Program-made: the position numbers and the translations under genes | Part shown: positions 1-10,567 of the stretch, piece after piece | How the letters are laid out: every line of letters begins with the position of its first letter | Position numbering within the stretch: the stretch's first letter is position 1 | The notes under the pieces: generated by a model | The model's input: the letters and a program-made list of their open reading frames with translations, nothing else | What the model was told of the DNA's origin: nothing | Databases searched by the model: none | From: Platycnemis pennipes | Taxonomy: Eukaryota; Arthropoda; Insecta; Odonata; Platycnemididae | Reading direction: 5' to 3' | DNA: 64,000 nt | Assembly: GCA_933228895.1 (NCBI GenBank) | Contig: OW121846.1 | Coordinates: 148,942,746-149,006,745, forward strand

Positions 1-1391
1 TATGTTTTGCAATCTGTCCTCCGACATTTCAACCTTTTTCCCTAGAGCTGTGTCAAACGTCAACGATATTTTCTCGCAATATCCTTAACACCGTTTCAAT
101 CGGTATTTTACCCAGCACAAGACCTATTACGCTAGCCGCTACATGATACAGAGGACAGAATCTAGCATGTTTACTGCAGCATTGGCACGAATAGCTTCTA
201 CGGTCGAAAAAGAAGAAAAACCAGCGAAAAACTAGAACGGAAAAACAGTCGTCTCCTTCAACTCGCCACGGCCAAAACATTTCATTGGTGCACATCATAG
301 TTTTTTCATGGAGAGAACATCTCACATTATAAATATTCTTTTAAAATTATATTTTATCCCTTCTTTGATTTTTAAAATGGCCAAAAGTTAGGTTTCAATT
401 TTCGGGATGTAGAAAAGGACATAAATCTCTAAGTTACGTATGCTTGGTGGAAATATTATTGAAAAACTTTCTATGCAAGGAAATGTTGATTTTCTTTCTC
501 TTACATAATTCGCCCCGCGTAAATGCACACTATTATTTTGCGCTGTTGGCAATGGTGAAACTCCTGGAAGCGAGCCGTAGCAGTATCGCATCAAGTATGG
601 AATTAAGTAGCTCAGCCATTCTAGCGATCATGCTTGCTATCCAGCGTACTACATCCCCGCGATACTGGAAGGCTAACATACTAACGAGTTTTCTAGACCT
701 TATGCTGGATTAAGTATCGTGTGAAATGGGCTTCAGTATCCATGTGTCCTCAAACTCCTTTCGCAGCTAACTTCCCCTCACTACCAGTCCCACCTTGTTT
801 CGTCCATCCCCTCCACAAAACTGCCCACCCCCAAGTCAATACACCTGCACCGTTGAGTTCACCGTTCTCGCGGGGTCCACATTTCATTTGCATACAGCAC
901 AGGTGAACGCTTGGAGCGCGCCAGCTAAGGGTTCGCTCTCTATTAGAGAGCAAGGGTCGGACGGGATCGAGGAGGGCTGGGGGAGTGATTAGAAGATCAG
1001 AGGTCAGGTCAGAGGTCACCTCCACAATCACGGTCCCAGCCGCTTCAGTCGGAAAATACATACAAATATCTCGAGGACGCTTGGAATTATGGGTATTTGG
1101 CGTGGGAAATTTTCGCGGTGGTAGCAGTGGTCACAGTCTGTAGGCAGATTCACGGAAAGCGAACTGCAGAAAGCGGAGAAAAGAAGGGAGGGAAACCACA
1201 GTCAATTAAGTGCAGTTGAAGGAGTGAATAAAAATGAACGCTTAATGATTCATTTGCTGTACAAATCACCTGCTTGCCAGTGAAATTAACCACGACAAAA
1301 CAAGTCCCAATTATGAGGCATATGCGTGATTCTGAGTCACGTGAAGCAATGTAATTGAAATTAACCAGCGAATTACGTGATGTTATCATAA
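1..1391. other. Unassigned non-coding stretch
   Basis: No recognisable gene. Open frames are short (at most about 100 residues), overlap on both strands and resemble no family I know. The stretch at about 740-1020 is richer in GC than its surroundings and contains C-rich runs, which explains the long but meaningless frames there. The stretch ends where the Jockey-type reading frame opens. Confidence 0.5.
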
Positions 1392-3553
1392 TTACCTATT
1401 GCCATCATTAGTACTAAAACCTCTGTCATACATATCAACACAAGTGGCCTCAAGTGTCCTGCCCTTGAAACCCCAACCACAGTTTCTCATAACTGGAAGA
1501 AATTTGCAAAATCATTAGCAAATCCTTCTACCTTTCCTCATATCTCCCCTGTTCCTACTTCAATACAAGCGGCCATCGACGCCCTCACGAACTACATCCA
1601 ACAATCACTGGATACTGCTAAATCCAACCCACCAATAGCACAGCTCCTCACATCCACCCTACCACAACACATTTTACAGATCATTAAAGACAAAAACAAA
1701 ATTAGACATTCTTACCAACATACTCGCAATACACTTTACAAAACACAATACAACGCCATCAACAAACTGCTCAAACACGAAATCAAAACATTCAGATCCT
1801 CCACCTGGAATAAAAAATTAACTGCCATATCGGCTCACGATAACACTCTGTGGAAACTCACTCGCTCTCTCCGCAACACTACCAAAACTACACCCCCACT
1901 CATCATTGGCAACAAAACACTTAACACGGACGCTGAGCGGGGTGAAGCCTTTTCCCACCGTATGTACTCAGCGTTCGCCCGGCAGCCCAACAACTCCAAC
2001 CAGGATCATGTTCAACAACTTATTGACTCCCTTAAAACCGCTCCTACCTCTGAGCCCTTCCAATGTACCACTCAGGACGTGCTAAATCTTATTAAAAATC
2101 TCCCCAACAAATGTTCATCTGGTACGGATAAAATTCCCCCAAAAGCAGTTAAGCTCTTCACTCGTGACATCATTGCCTATTTGACTGAAATCTTTAATGC
2201 CTGCCTTCTGACTGCCACTTTCCCCGACAGCTGGAAGACATCTATTATTATAATGCTTCCAAAACCCAGAAAAATCCTGACAGACGTTTCCAACTATAGA
2301 CCTATTTCCCTTACCTGCACCTTCGCCAAACTACTGGAAAAAATCATACTACACAGACTTAAAAATCTCCCCTTTCCTCTTTTTTGTCAAGAGCAATTTG
2401 GTTTCTCAGCCCGATCATCTACTGTCCACCAAATTAATAGACTTACGGAATTCATTGCCTCCGGCTTCAACTCAAAAATGTCACCTCCGCCGTCTTCCTA
2501 GATATAAGCCAGACTTTTGATAAAGTCTGGCATAATGGCCTCATCTTTAAACTTCTGAACTTGAATATTCCAGTACACCTCGTTAAGTTCATCCAGTCCT
2601 TTCTTCACAATCGAATTTTTAGTATCAAACATAACACCTTTCTGTCCAACTCCTTTCCCATTTACACTGGCGTCCCACAGGGGGCAGCCCTTAGTCCGAC
2701 GCTATTTAATATCTTCATTGACGATTTCCCGACTACTGACCTCACGGAACTTTACCTATATGCTGACGATGCCACCATTACTACTCGCAACTGGTGGCCC
2801 GACAAGAATGCAGACGTACTACAAGACCACCTGGACCTAATAGAAGACTGGTTAGACGACTGGAGACTTCAGATAAATCCTTCCAAATGTGCAAAACTCT
2901 GTTTTACTTTCAAACCCACAAAACGCGACAACTTTCCACTGACTCTCTATGGTAAATTTATTCCACAAGTGACTGAAGCGACCTTCTTGGGGGTAACGCT
3001 TGACGAACGACTTTCCTTCAATCAACACATGACTAATACCCTTTCTAAAGTTACCAAAACCAAACATGCTCTTCATTCCCTTATACATTTTAATAGTCCT
3101 ACCTCAATCAACAACAAACTCCGCATTTTATTTAATATAATACTTCCTCAAATTCTCTACGCTTGCCCTATTTGGTGCACCACAGGAACCACCAACATGA
3201 AAAAACTTCAAGTTTTCCTCAATAAACTGGCACGGCAACTGGCTGGGGCTCCATGGTTCATCTCCAACTCCCAAATACAGTCGGATCTCGGTATCCCGCA
3301 GCTTCAAACCTTAATTCATTCCAACACCAGAAGCTATGGAATCACTGTGAAATACTCCACAAATCCCTTAATCTCTTCCCTCTGGTCACCTGAACTCCCA
3401 ACCGGCAAACACCTCTACCCTAAAGACAAAATTCCCCAATCCATTCCTAAAATTAAAAGAAAACTCAAGAAATTCCCCCAAACCCTATCCACCTACCACA
3501 CATCCATCTACCGCACCGTAATTTTCCTTCCTACATCACCGAGACTCCAGTAA
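1392..3553 (+). pseudogene. Jockey-type reverse transcriptase, one frameshift
   Basis: This would be the ORF2 reverse transcriptase that copies the element RNA at a nicked target. The first frame runs from 1392 to the stop at 2501 and holds the linker, then RT motifs GTDKIPP, NYRPISL and QFGF with a following STVHQ. A frameshift around 2475-2500 moves the reading to the frame ending at 3553. That frame starts with motif A (a DISQTFDKVWH-like segment near 2500-2535), followed by TGVPQGAALSP (motif B) and the catalytic YADD near 2758-2770, then the thumb and C-terminal region. Only this one disabling change is visible, so the copy is fairly young. The N-terminal endonuclease is absent. The family assignment rests on motif order and spacing typical of Jockey; a close sister clade is possible. 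Confidence 0.82.
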
Positions 3554-3675
3554 CCCAGGATAAGTGTCACAACAGCATGCCTTGTCATTCGACAGATGAA
3601 GAAGAGAAGACGTCTCCGACCCCCCCCCCCCCTAACATTACTATCTTCCTCAAACATTCCTATACCTCATACTTA

Positions 3676-4237
3676 CAAGGGGAGTGTCCGAGTTTCGGGT
3701 CCGGGATTTTGACGAAATTTGCCAGGCAGGTAGTCCTTGATTAGCTATTTACGAATCACCCCCCATATAGGGTTATATATCCAGTAACTTCGTCAAAACA
3801 CAAGTTTGAAATATTTTATTTGAAATATAACGCTAATAATTAGGCATGTTCAAGCAGTGCAGTTTGGGTTTGGAGTAAAGTACTCGCTACACAATGTGGG
3901 CGTCCCTGGTTCGAGACTCTCCAATTCCAACTTTTTTTGGTCGCAGTTTCGTTGCACGACTGTCCCTGGTTTTACATATTTTTAATCTGTTTACCCGGGA
4001 TCTTTAATCTGTTTACCCCTGTGAAGCGAGTACCTTACCCCAAACCCAAACTGCACTGATTAAACATGGCTAATTATTAGATTAATAATCGTAATACAAT
4101 ATTTCAAACTCGTTTTTTAACGAAGTTACTGGATATATAACCATATATGGGGGTTGATTCGTAAATAGCTGATCAAGGACTACCTGCCTGGCAAATTTCG
4201 TCAAAATCCCGGACCCGAAACTCGGACACTCCCCTTG
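3676..4237. mobile_element. 562 bp foldback transposon, short relative of the 31401-32901 palindrome
   Basis: The two ends are long inverted repeats: the sequence starts CAAGGGGAGTGTCCGAG and ends with its complement, and the similarity continues inwards for more than 200 bp per arm. It is flanked by TTA on both sides (3673-3675 and 4238-4240), which fits a 3 bp target duplication. It lies inside the Jockey 3' UTR. The left arm contains a tRNA-like stretch ending in CTGGTTCGAGAC (about 3860-3930), which resembles a pol III B box. The right arm lacks the B-box half, and a short motif (TTTAATCTGTTTACCC) is repeated in the centre. No transposase is encoded, so it is non-autonomous. I cannot assign the superfamily. 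Confidence 0.85.
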
Positions 4238-4588
4238 TTAGTCTTCCTACATTAATCCTCATCCCGGTTGCGGCAGAAGCGGGACAGCCCTAAAAAACCT
4301 AGTACCCCCTTTCCCAGATTGATCAACCCCTAATTAAATCCTACCCCAATGTAACATCTTACCTCTGAAGTAATTCCTTCCATACAGGACCCTAAAGAAA
4401 CAACCCATCTATATCCTCTATATTCTCCCTATCCTGAGATGGTACCAAATGTTAAAAACCTAACCCTAAAAACCCTAATGAAATAACCCTTCTACTATAC
4501 ATATATATTTATTAAAAAAAAAACTCCTACCTTTTACTCACCCTTCATTCCCCATCGGGCTATCTTTCAATCAAACATACCAACCACG

Positions 4589-4593
4589 GCCAG
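4589..4593. repeat. BEL target-site duplication, left copy
   Basis: The five bases GCCAG immediately before the left LTR are repeated immediately after the right LTR at 10906-10910. A 5 bp duplication is typical of BEL/Pao integrases and fixes both element boundaries. Confidence 0.88.
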
Positions 4594-4931
4594 TGATCAC
4601 TTCCGAAGGTGAATTTCTATCTTAAAGTGGACTATAATTTGCTATTACGAAAATTATTAGAGACAAAAGGTTGAGCCACGACAATCTACCACTCACCGAT
4701 CGCGTGCCCGACCGACCGATGGATCTTCGGCAAGCAGCTGGACTCCACAGGGTTGCTTCTTTCACTTGATCCTCACTGCTCAGGTTTCACAGGTAGACTC
4801 ACTTACACACTCATTCAACATCCACTCACTAGGCACACAAACAAATGATAATCGAAAACCGAAGTCCAGTGGCACCGCCAAGTGGTGGCGCGGCTCAACC
4901 TTGACAAACCATTTGAAAACACAACTGAACA
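4594..4931 (-). repeat. BEL 3' LTR (element orientation)
   Basis: This is the downstream LTR of the minus-strand element. It matches 10568-10905 over its whole length with about nine substitutions, four of them clustered at 4733-4737. It would carry the polyadenylation signals for the element RNA; I could not place a specific signal with confidence. Confidence 0.95.
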
Positions 4932-4944
4932 TCCCCCCGCCCTT
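4932..4944 (-). promoter_or_regulatory. Polypurine tract of the BEL element
   Basis: On the element strand this reads AAGGGCGGGGGGA, directly abutting the 3' LTR. That is the position and composition of the purine-rich primer for plus-strand DNA synthesis. Confidence 0.8.
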
Positions 4945-5273
4945 GGAACAACGTTCCAAAAAAAACAAACCAACTAGACAATAATTAAATTAATTGAGAA
5001 ATAGAAAATCAAACAATTAGGGTACTTCCCCCTTCGATGTGATCATATGATCCAAACTAACTAAATCACACAATGGGAAAGGGAAAAACATGGAAAACAA
5101 AAACCAAAAAACAAAAAGGGGAAAGGATTGGTTTATCTTCACTCCAAGGGGGCTATCAAGGAGATTTATTAGGAAGGGGAAGCCCACGGAAAGGTTCACA
5201 AATACTAATAACCAACAGTCAACTAAATAAACAAACCTAACTTTACTACACTACCGAATCCTACTCACTAACA
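4945..5273 (-). other. BEL 3' untranslated region
   Basis: This stretch lies between the Gag-Pol stop and the polypurine tract. It is A-rich on the + strand (T-rich in the element RNA), with only short frames and no envelope-like coding sequence. Confidence 0.6.
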
Positions 5274-8200
5274 TTAATTATCTTTTATTGGTAATGGACA
5301 TAAGTCCTTCACTGACCGTCTATACACCCCCTGCTTGGTTTTAACCTCAGCGACTCTAACTAGGCCATCCGTTCCCGGGAAACAATTGCTAATTCGACCA
5401 AGTCGCCACCTACAAGGGCTACATTTCGGGTCCTTCAATATTACTAGGTCGCCCTCCTTGATATTACTACTTTTGGTAGTCCATTTCTCTCGCCTCTGGA
5501 GAGTAATTAGATAATCGTCCTGCCATCGCCTCCAGAATGTCACCATTACTAGTTGCAGTGAACTCCATCGCCTTCTATATCCCCCTGGACCATGCTCCGG
5601 TTCTTCAAGAAGTGTGTAAATTGGCTCTTGCAGGAGAAAGTGGCCGGGAGTAAGAGCCTCGACATCGGTAGGATCCGTACTAACTGGAGTAATAGGTCTC
5701 GAGTTCAATACAGCTTCTATCTGAACGAGTACTGTGTAGAATTCTTCGTACGTTAGTACTTGATCGCCAAGTGATGCTGCCAAATGTCTTTTCACCGACT
5801 TTACACCGGTTTCCCATAGTCCTCCCATACGGGGGCTGCCAGGAGGTATGAATCTCCATGCGATTCCTCTATCACCCAGATACCGTTCGGCTCTACTATT
5901 GAAGTCAGCTGATGACGTTACTTTCCTCCAAGTCGCCATCTTTCTCTGCGCCCCTACAAAATTTGTTCCATTGTCGCTATGAATTTCGGTCACGGCGCCT
6001 CTTCGCGAAATAAACCGCCTTAATGCGGCTAAGAAACAATCGGAACTCAAATCCGAGACAAGTTCCAAATGTATTGCCCTTGTTGCGAAACAAACAAACA
6101 AGCAAATATATCCATTTAATATCTTTGCTTTGCGTATTTTCCCCATTTTTAGGGTATACGGCCCGCCAAAGTCCACGCCTGTTATGCAAAATGCATTAAT
6201 TTTCTCCAATCGAGAGGGAGGTAGATTACCCATAAACTGCTCTTTCGGTTTGGGGTTTACACGAAAGCATTTCATGCAGTGCAATATTCTCCGACGAATA
6301 ACCTCTCTAGCATTTATGATCCAAAATTTCGCCTGGATAAGGCAGTGCAAATGAAGTGACCCAGGGTGTAGGTGAACCTCATGATAATAATCAATAATCA
6401 AAGTCGTTAAATTATGAGACTTCGGAAGCAGCATTGGGTGTTTCTGGTTGAATGCAATCTTGGCATGCTTCAATCGGCCTCCAACCCTTAGGACTCCTTC
6501 CTTATCTACGAATGGGTTCAAATTTCTTAACCGACTGGGCACTACTTCTTTTCTTAATAAATCTAATTCCTTTTGAAGTTCAATTCGTTGCACTAAAATT
6601 ACCAAACGCACCTCTGCCTGTGCTAATTCTTCCGTAGTGAGATAACCACTATGTTTCTCCTTGGGGTGCTTACAATTATGAATGAACCGCAGGCAATATG
6701 CAGTAATTCTCTTCGAGCGTGAAAATGAGGAAAACTTCAACAACCAAGCTAGTGTATCCTGTTCTAGTACCGTATGGAGATTAATTGTTCGAGCTTCCAC
6801 TTCAAGGGCATCACACTCCGTGTGGTTAGCTAGTTTTGCAGCCCTCGGCCGCCCCTCCAATGGTTGACTCAGCCATAACGGGCCCGTCACCCAACTCGCG
6901 TCCTCGATAAATTGGCGAGGAAGGGCTCCTCTCGATGCTATGTCACTAGGGTTAGAGTCTGATGGCACATACCGAAATTTGTTTGGAGTAAATTTCTCTT
7001 GAATCAGCGTCACTCTATTTGCAATAAAGGATTTCCAGCGGTGAGGGGACGACTTTACCCGCTGAAGAGCAACCATAGAATCACTCCATACGACAACATC
7101 TGAAATTATGCAGTGATGGTGCAATATATCTCTGGCATACTCAATAAGGTTAGTAGCTAAAACCAGGCCTAACAATTCTAATCGAGGCAGTGATATCCGC
7201 TTGATCGGTGCTACCTTTGACTTAGCTATCAGTAATGAGGTAGCAACAGTCTGATCGGCCTTCACACCTCGTAAATAAACCACCGCAGCATAGCCCCTCT
7301 CTGAACTATCCGCAAAAGCATGCAACTGCAGGTCGATTGCCGAGTCTAAATTCAAGCAACAGCGTAATTCAAATTTCGAAATGAGTGGCAACTCACTGCG
7401 GAATTGCCTCCATTTGGCAACTACTTCCTCTGGAAGAGGGTCATCCCAATCAAGTCCGCTATGCCAAAGATACTGGATGAGCCATTTTCCATAAAATGTG
7501 ACAGGACTAATAAAACCAAGCGGATCCAACAAGCGGGCAACCTCCGACAATATGGTTATTTTCGTAATATCACCAAACCCAGCATCAAACTTATACGAAA
7601 AATTATCCTTTCTAGGATTCCAAGTCAAACCCAAAATTTCCGCGGCAGGTTGGTTTTCATATTGAAAAGTAAATACCTCCGGTTTCAGAATGCAAAACTC
7701 TGAGGGTACATTCTTTAGCAGTTCGACCTTGTTGCTCAACCATTTGCGCAACTCAAAGCCTCCACGATCCAAAAGCTTCTTTAATTTACACTGCAATTTT
7801 AACCCTTTGTCGATGGTTCGAACTGAGGAAACTATGTCGTCCATATACGTATTTTCTCTAATTATTCGAGATGCAACTGGATATTCTACACCTTCATCGC
7901 ATACCAACTGATGAAGTGTACGAATTGCCAAAAACCGGGCCGATTTCAGTCCATAAGTTACGGTGGTCAAGCAATACTCTCGCAAATCCTCCTCGGGACT
8001 AAATCTCCAAAATATCCGTTGCATATCATAATTGTCCGGATGCAGTTTAATGTTTCTATACATTTGGCGGATATCTGCGATCACCACAACCTCATGCAAT
8101 CTAAATCGTGTTAATATATCGATTAGATCCACTTGCAATTTGGGACCCTTATATAACACATCGTTCAATGATATGCCATTAGTGGTTTTCATTGAACAAT

Positions 8201-10439
8201 CGAAAACCACCCTAAATCGAGAGAATTCCTCCCTCGATCGATAAATACAATGGTGCGGAATGTAGTAAGACAGTACCGATGGGGGACCAGATGCCACAAT
8301 CATATGGCCTTGCGTAATGTAATCCTTCATAAATTCATTATACTTGGCTCGTAAAGCGGCGTTTTTCTTCAATCTATTTTCTAGCATATAAAATCTTTGC
8401 AGAGCTAAACCATAACTTTGCCCCAATTCTGGTATATCTGTGATAAAAGGTAGCTGAACAACATATTGTTTACATTCAGGAGCTACATTTTTCTGATAGT
8501 GTTGTTCACAAGCATCATCTTCCGGACTGCACTGGTATCTCCTCGGAGGTTCCTCATATTCCCAGAACTTTCGCACTAAACTTTCAATGCTCTCACCTAG
8601 CATTGAGCAAAACACCTGGACTTTATTATCGATATCTTCGATTTTCCCTATCAGGCAATGACCAAAAACTGTAGGTAAAATGTCAGGTGTCCCTGCCGGC
8701 CCAATTATTGGCGCGTCAACTACCACGCGCGCAAACCATTCGGCGCCTAATAGTACATCTATCTTTTCCTCATCGTAATACCTCGGGTCCGCCAGTTTCA
8801 ACCCCACAATATGCGGCCATGTTCTATTAACGACCGATATTTTTGGACACTGAGCAATATGAGGAACCACCATAGCGTTGATATCATATTTCAACGTGCT
8901 TTGAGAGGAAGGTTTTATTTTCAAACTGACCATGCCAGAGTTAATATTTCCAAACCCGAAGATGGGCGTTCTAATTTTATTGGATTTCAGCCCTAACCGC
9001 CGAACGCAGGATTCAGTGATAAAGGTTCCCTGACTTGCGGTGTCAAGCAAGAGTTTAATGGCACGACCTTTGCCATTAGTATCCAATACGATTGCCCTAG
9101 CAGTTGCAAGCATCACTACGGACCCCGACCGATGAGTGCAAGTTTGAAGTGTGGAAACCTCGTTAACCGGATTTTTTTTCGTCTCGCCCGAGTCCGCGCT
9201 CGCTAATTGAGGGTTTTGCTGTCGATGTTCTGCCGTAGCATTACCTTTAGCCTCAAATTTCGAACTTGAGCTCCCACGATTCGCAAAGCAAAGCAATTCA
9301 TTATGTCGCATTTTACAGTTGGGGCATGGCTGTTTGACTTCACAATCTTTTAAAAAGTGGTCTTGGCTAAAACAAACTAGACAACAACCTTTTGCTTTTA
9401 CTACCCTCAGCCGAGAACCCACAGGTAATTTCAAAAACTTCCTGCATTTCCCCAATGAGTGCGACAATGAACAATTTGGGCACGATTTATGGCTGTCCGT
9501 GTTAACAACCATACTCGTAGATTTTCTAAACGATTGTGCTGGCTTATGGGGCCTTTTATGCAATCCAGTTTCCACCGGTAACGATGAAGAGGCCTCCAAA
9601 ACTTTGGCTTCCTCATTCAAAAAATCAAAAAAGGTTTGTAAAGATGGCTCTACAACGTTCAATGCTATCTTTTCCCATCGCTCTCGCAACACGGAATTGA
9701 GTTTTCGACGCAACAGAAAAAGCATTGGTACAGACCAACTTTCGACATTGTGCCCCACAGCGCTTAACGCACCAACATACTCAGTGATTAACGTGCAAAA
9801 TTTACGAATAGCTTGAGCTTCCCTGCTCATTGGGGTCATATCAAACAGCGCCTCCAGATAGGCATTTGTCAGCCTATTAGGATCCATATAGCGTGATTTC
9901 AAACTCTCCCACGCGACCGAATAATTTCCCGAGGACACAGGTAGGATTGAAACACACGACAATGCTTCCCCTTTAAGAACAGATTTGAGGTACAAAAATT
10001 TCTGCACGTCACTCAAGGAAGGATTATCATGCACCGCGGATAGGTATAAATCATAAAATGCCAGCCATTGCATTAAATTACCGTTAAACTCTATCAAATG
10101 GAGTTTAGGGAGCGCTACTGCATGAGTAACGTTACTCTCCACGGCAGCATGATGCCCCGTTGACCTTAAGCGAGGCTCAACATCGGGGAAGTGAGTGAGG
10201 AGAATTGCCTTCGTCTTGTAAAACATCGCTTCGAACTCCTCAGTCCTCTTACGCAATTCTTTGTCCCTTTCAATCGGAGGGGACTGTTTCCCGTACAACG
10301 CAGCTAATTTTGGAATGCCCTCATTAATATCGTCCGCAATTTTATCAACCTGGTCTGTCATAGCTCGTAATAAATTCCTCTGTTTTACATCACACGCATT
10401 CTTTTCGAACTCTTTAGCGACATCATTGATACGACCCAT
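5274..10439 (-). CDS. gag-pol: BEL/Pao Gag-Pol polyprotein, intact (1721 aa)
   Basis: The polyprotein packages the element RNA, copies it to DNA and integrates it. Residues about 105-290 form the DUF1759-type Gag region. Cysteine-rich knuckles follow at about 320-385 (CPNC, CCLVC and CPNC with downstream His/Cys). An aspartic protease has its LLLDTAS active site at about 463-469 (DUF1758 type). The RT spans about 700-950 with YMDD at 865-868. RNase H shows acidic residues near 1044, 1088, 1120 and 1166. The integrase has a His/Cys zinc-binding part at about 1353-1391, and the core has D1423, D1489 (in HSDNGTNF) and E1543. A DUF5641-like tail covers about 1620-1715. The ATG at 10437-10439 opens the frame and no stop interrupts it. 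Length and order are normal for BEL/Pao with Gag and Pol fused in one frame. Many short frames on both strands inside it are shadows. Confidence 0.97.
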   Translation of the reverse strand: MGRINDVAKEFEKNACDVKQRNLLRAMTDQVDKIADDINEGIPKLAALYGKQSPPIERDKELRKRTEEFEAMFYKTKAILLTHFPDVEPRLRSTGHHAAVESNVTHAVALPKLHLIEFNGNLMQWLAFYDLYLSAVHDNPSLSDVQKFLYLKSVLKGEALSCVSILPVSSGNYSVAWESLKSRYMDPNRLTNAYLEALFDMTPMSREAQAIRKFCTLITEYVGALSAVGHNVESWSVPMLFLLRRKLNSVLRERWEKIALNVVEPSLQTFFDFLNEEAKVLEASSSLPVETGLHKRPHKPAQSFRKSTSMVVNTDSHKSCPNCSLSHSLGKCRKFLKLPVGSRLRVVKAKGCCLVCFSQDHFLKDCEVKQPCPNCKMRHNELLCFANRGSSSSKFEAKGNATAEHRQQNPQLASADSGETKKNPVNEVSTLQTCTHRSGSVVMLATARAIVLDTNGKGRAIKLLLDTASQGTFITESCVRRLGLKSNKIRTPIFGFGNINSGMVSLKIKPSSQSTLKYDINAMVVPHIAQCPKISVVNRTWPHIVGLKLADPRYYDEEKIDVLLGAEWFARVVVDAPIIGPAGTPDILPTVFGHCLIGKIEDIDNKVQVFCSMLGESIESLVRKFWEYEEPPRRYQCSPEDDACEQHYQKNVAPECKQYVVQLPFITDIPELGQSYGLALQRFYMLENRLKKNAALRAKYNEFMKDYITQGHMIVASGPPSVLSYYIPHHCIYRSREEFSRFRVVFDCSMKTTNGISLNDVLYKGPKLQVDLIDILTRFRLHEVVVIADIRQMYRNIKLHPDNYDMQRIFWRFSPEEDLREYCLTTVTYGLKSARFLAIRTLHQLVCDEGVEYPVASRIIRENTYMDDIVSSVRTIDKGLKLQCKLKKLLDRGGFELRKWLSNKVELLKNVPSEFCILKPEVFTFQYENQPAAEILGLTWNPRKDNFSYKFDAGFGDITKITILSEVARLLDPLGFISPVTFYGKWLIQYLWHSGLDWDDPLPEEVVAKWRQFRSELPLISKFELRCCLNLDSAIDLQLHAFADSSERGYAAVVYLRGVKADQTVATSLLIAKSKVAPIKRISLPRLELLGLVLATNLIEYARDILHHHCIISDVVVWSDSMVALQRVKSSPHRWKSFIANRVTLIQEKFTPNKFRYVPSDSNPSDIASRGALPRQFIEDASWVTGPLWLSQPLEGRPRAAKLANHTECDALEVEARTINLHTVLEQDTLAWLLKFSSFSRSKRITAYCLRFIHNCKHPKEKHSGYLTTEELAQAEVRLVILVQRIELQKELDLLRKEVVPSRLRNLNPFVDKEGVLRVGGRLKHAKIAFNQKHPMLLPKSHNLTTLIIDYYHEVHLHPGSLHLHCLIQAKFWIINAREVIRRRILHCMKCFRVNPKPKEQFMGNLPPSRLEKINAFCITGVDFGGPYTLKMGKIRKAKILNGYICLFVCFATRAIHLELVSDLSSDCFLAALRRFISRRGAVTEIHSDNGTNFVGAQRKMATWRKVTSSADFNSRAERYLGDRGIAWRFIPPGSPRMGGLWETGVKSVKRHLAASLGDQVLTYEEFYTVLVQIEAVLNSRPITPVSTDPTDVEALTPGHFLLQEPIYTLLEEPEHGPGGYRRRWSSLQLVMVTFWRRWQDDYLITLQRREKWTTKSSNIKEGDLVILKDPKCSPCRWRLGRISNCFPGTDGLVRVAEVKTKQGVYRRSVKDLCPLPIKDN

Positions 10440-10548
10440 CTTCGCAAGGAGAGACGTCGATCGCCGGCATTTTCAGTTACCTGTTAAACCAAGCAAGGGT
10501 GAAAAACCGACCAAATCCTATCGATATCTACACTGATATTTAACGATA

Positions 10549-10565
10549 TCCGGCCTGAAGGACCA
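10549..10565 (-). promoter_or_regulatory. Primer-binding site of the BEL element
   Basis: Two bases inside the 5' LTR, the element strand reads TGGTCCTTCAGGCCGGA. It starts with the TGG that pairs with a tRNA CCA end. It resembles the complement of an insect tRNA-Tyr 3' end except for a swap of two adjacent bases. The site is clear from its position; the identity of the tRNA is from memory and tentative. Confidence 0.65.
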
Positions 10566-10567
10566 TA

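Larger units (their letters stand above)
1392..4523 (+). mobile_element. Jockey-clade non-LTR retrotransposon, 5'-truncated
   Basis: The element carries the linker and reverse transcriptase of a Jockey-type LINE but no ORF1 and no endonuclease core, so it is truncated at its 5' end, as expected after incomplete target-primed reverse transcription. The frame opens just after an in-frame stop at 1389-1391. After the RT stop at 3553 comes a C-rich 3' UTR with a run of 13 C at 3620-3632, interrupted by a foldback transposon (3676-4237). The UTR resumes and reaches a short A run at 4514-4523, which I take as the remnant poly(A) tail. The 3' end is less certain than the coding part, because UTR sequence could continue to the BEL insertion at 4594. 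No target duplication could be identified. Confidence 0.75.

Noticed and set aside
9319..9816. Plus-strand open frame of 165 residues inside the BEL element
   Set aside because: It is the antisense shadow of the Gag zinc-knuckle region.
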